The position numbers were made by a program, and so were the translations under genes. DNA of 41,164 nucleotides from Erysipelotrichaceae bacterium. GTDB lineage: Bacteria; Bacillota_I; Bacilli_A; Erysipelotrichales; Coprobacillaceae. The DNA lies in NCBI GenBank assembly GCA_021201315.1, contig JAJQFG010000106.1, forward strand, positions 1 to 41,164, written 5' to 3'. The notes beneath the pieces were generated by a model that was given only the letters and a program-made list of their open reading frames with translations, was not told where the DNA came from and did no database searches. Position 1 is the first letter of the stretch. The number at the start of each line of letters is the position of its first letter. Positions 41,145-41,164 of this stretch are shown here, piece after piece.

Positions 41145-41164
41145 TTAAAATGATTTGCTATTCT

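Overview
The window is AT-rich throughout, with short 5' leaders, strong AGGAGG ribosome binding sites, TTGACA/TATAAT promoters (several with a TG extended -10) and intrinsic terminators. It carries an electron-bifurcating-type [FeFe] hydrogenase, hisZ with short-form hisG, a group II ECF transporter and luxS. This points to an anaerobic, fermentative low-GC Bacillota of the gut type, perhaps Erysipelotrichia-like; that placement is inference. I see no CRISPR array, integrase or insertion sequence.

Layout. 1-5470: a LysR regulator, a MerR-like regulator/CMD-family/aldo-keto reductase operon, an AEC-family carrier, two tandem 49-50 aa paralogous small proteins, and a SEC-C-tagged methionine aminopeptidase. 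5471-9000: a candidate small RNA, an Mrp-type ATPase, luxS (-), a membrane-anchored Mrr-like nuclease, then about 1.1 kb without an intact gene. That stretch holds two candidate structured RNAs, a decayed gene and tRNA-Gly(GCC). 9001-12676: a two-ATPase/one-permease ABC exporter (-), divergent from its likely TetR-family regulator. 12940-19826: the histidine operon (hisZGDBHAF-hisIE plus a GNAT gene) behind a leader-peptide attenuator with four His codons in a row. 19880-30268: the hydrogenase operon. Between hydC and hydB sit seven accessory genes: two DRTGG-like proteins, two HATPase proteins, a degenerate hydrogenase-like protein, a PHP protein and a 2Fe-2S protein. hydA, an ABC binding protein and permease without an ATPase, and the PHP-type histidinol phosphatase missing from the his operon follow. 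30269-36916: assorted housekeeping and hypothetical genes. 36900-41144: an ECF transporter (S, fused AA', T) flanked by two SAM hydrolase (DUF62) genes.

Links between regions. The his operon lacks the phosphatase, which is supplied at 29474-30268; hisC is not in the window. The hydrogenase structural subunits form a HydABC-like complex, and the genes between them look like a signalling module. Two SAM hydrolases around an ECF importer suggest uptake of SAM or a related compound.

Two genes, the CDF transporter and the ECF S component, are each out of frame by one base at an A-run (A6 and A8; A7 would restore both). These are homopolymer sequence errors, natural slippage sites or recent mutations; the sequence alone cannot decide. 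The most novel-looking items are the tandem small proteins, the three-way-junction RNA at 7962-8142, the hydrogenase-linked signalling genes and the SAM-hydrolase/ECF locus with its doubled promoter.
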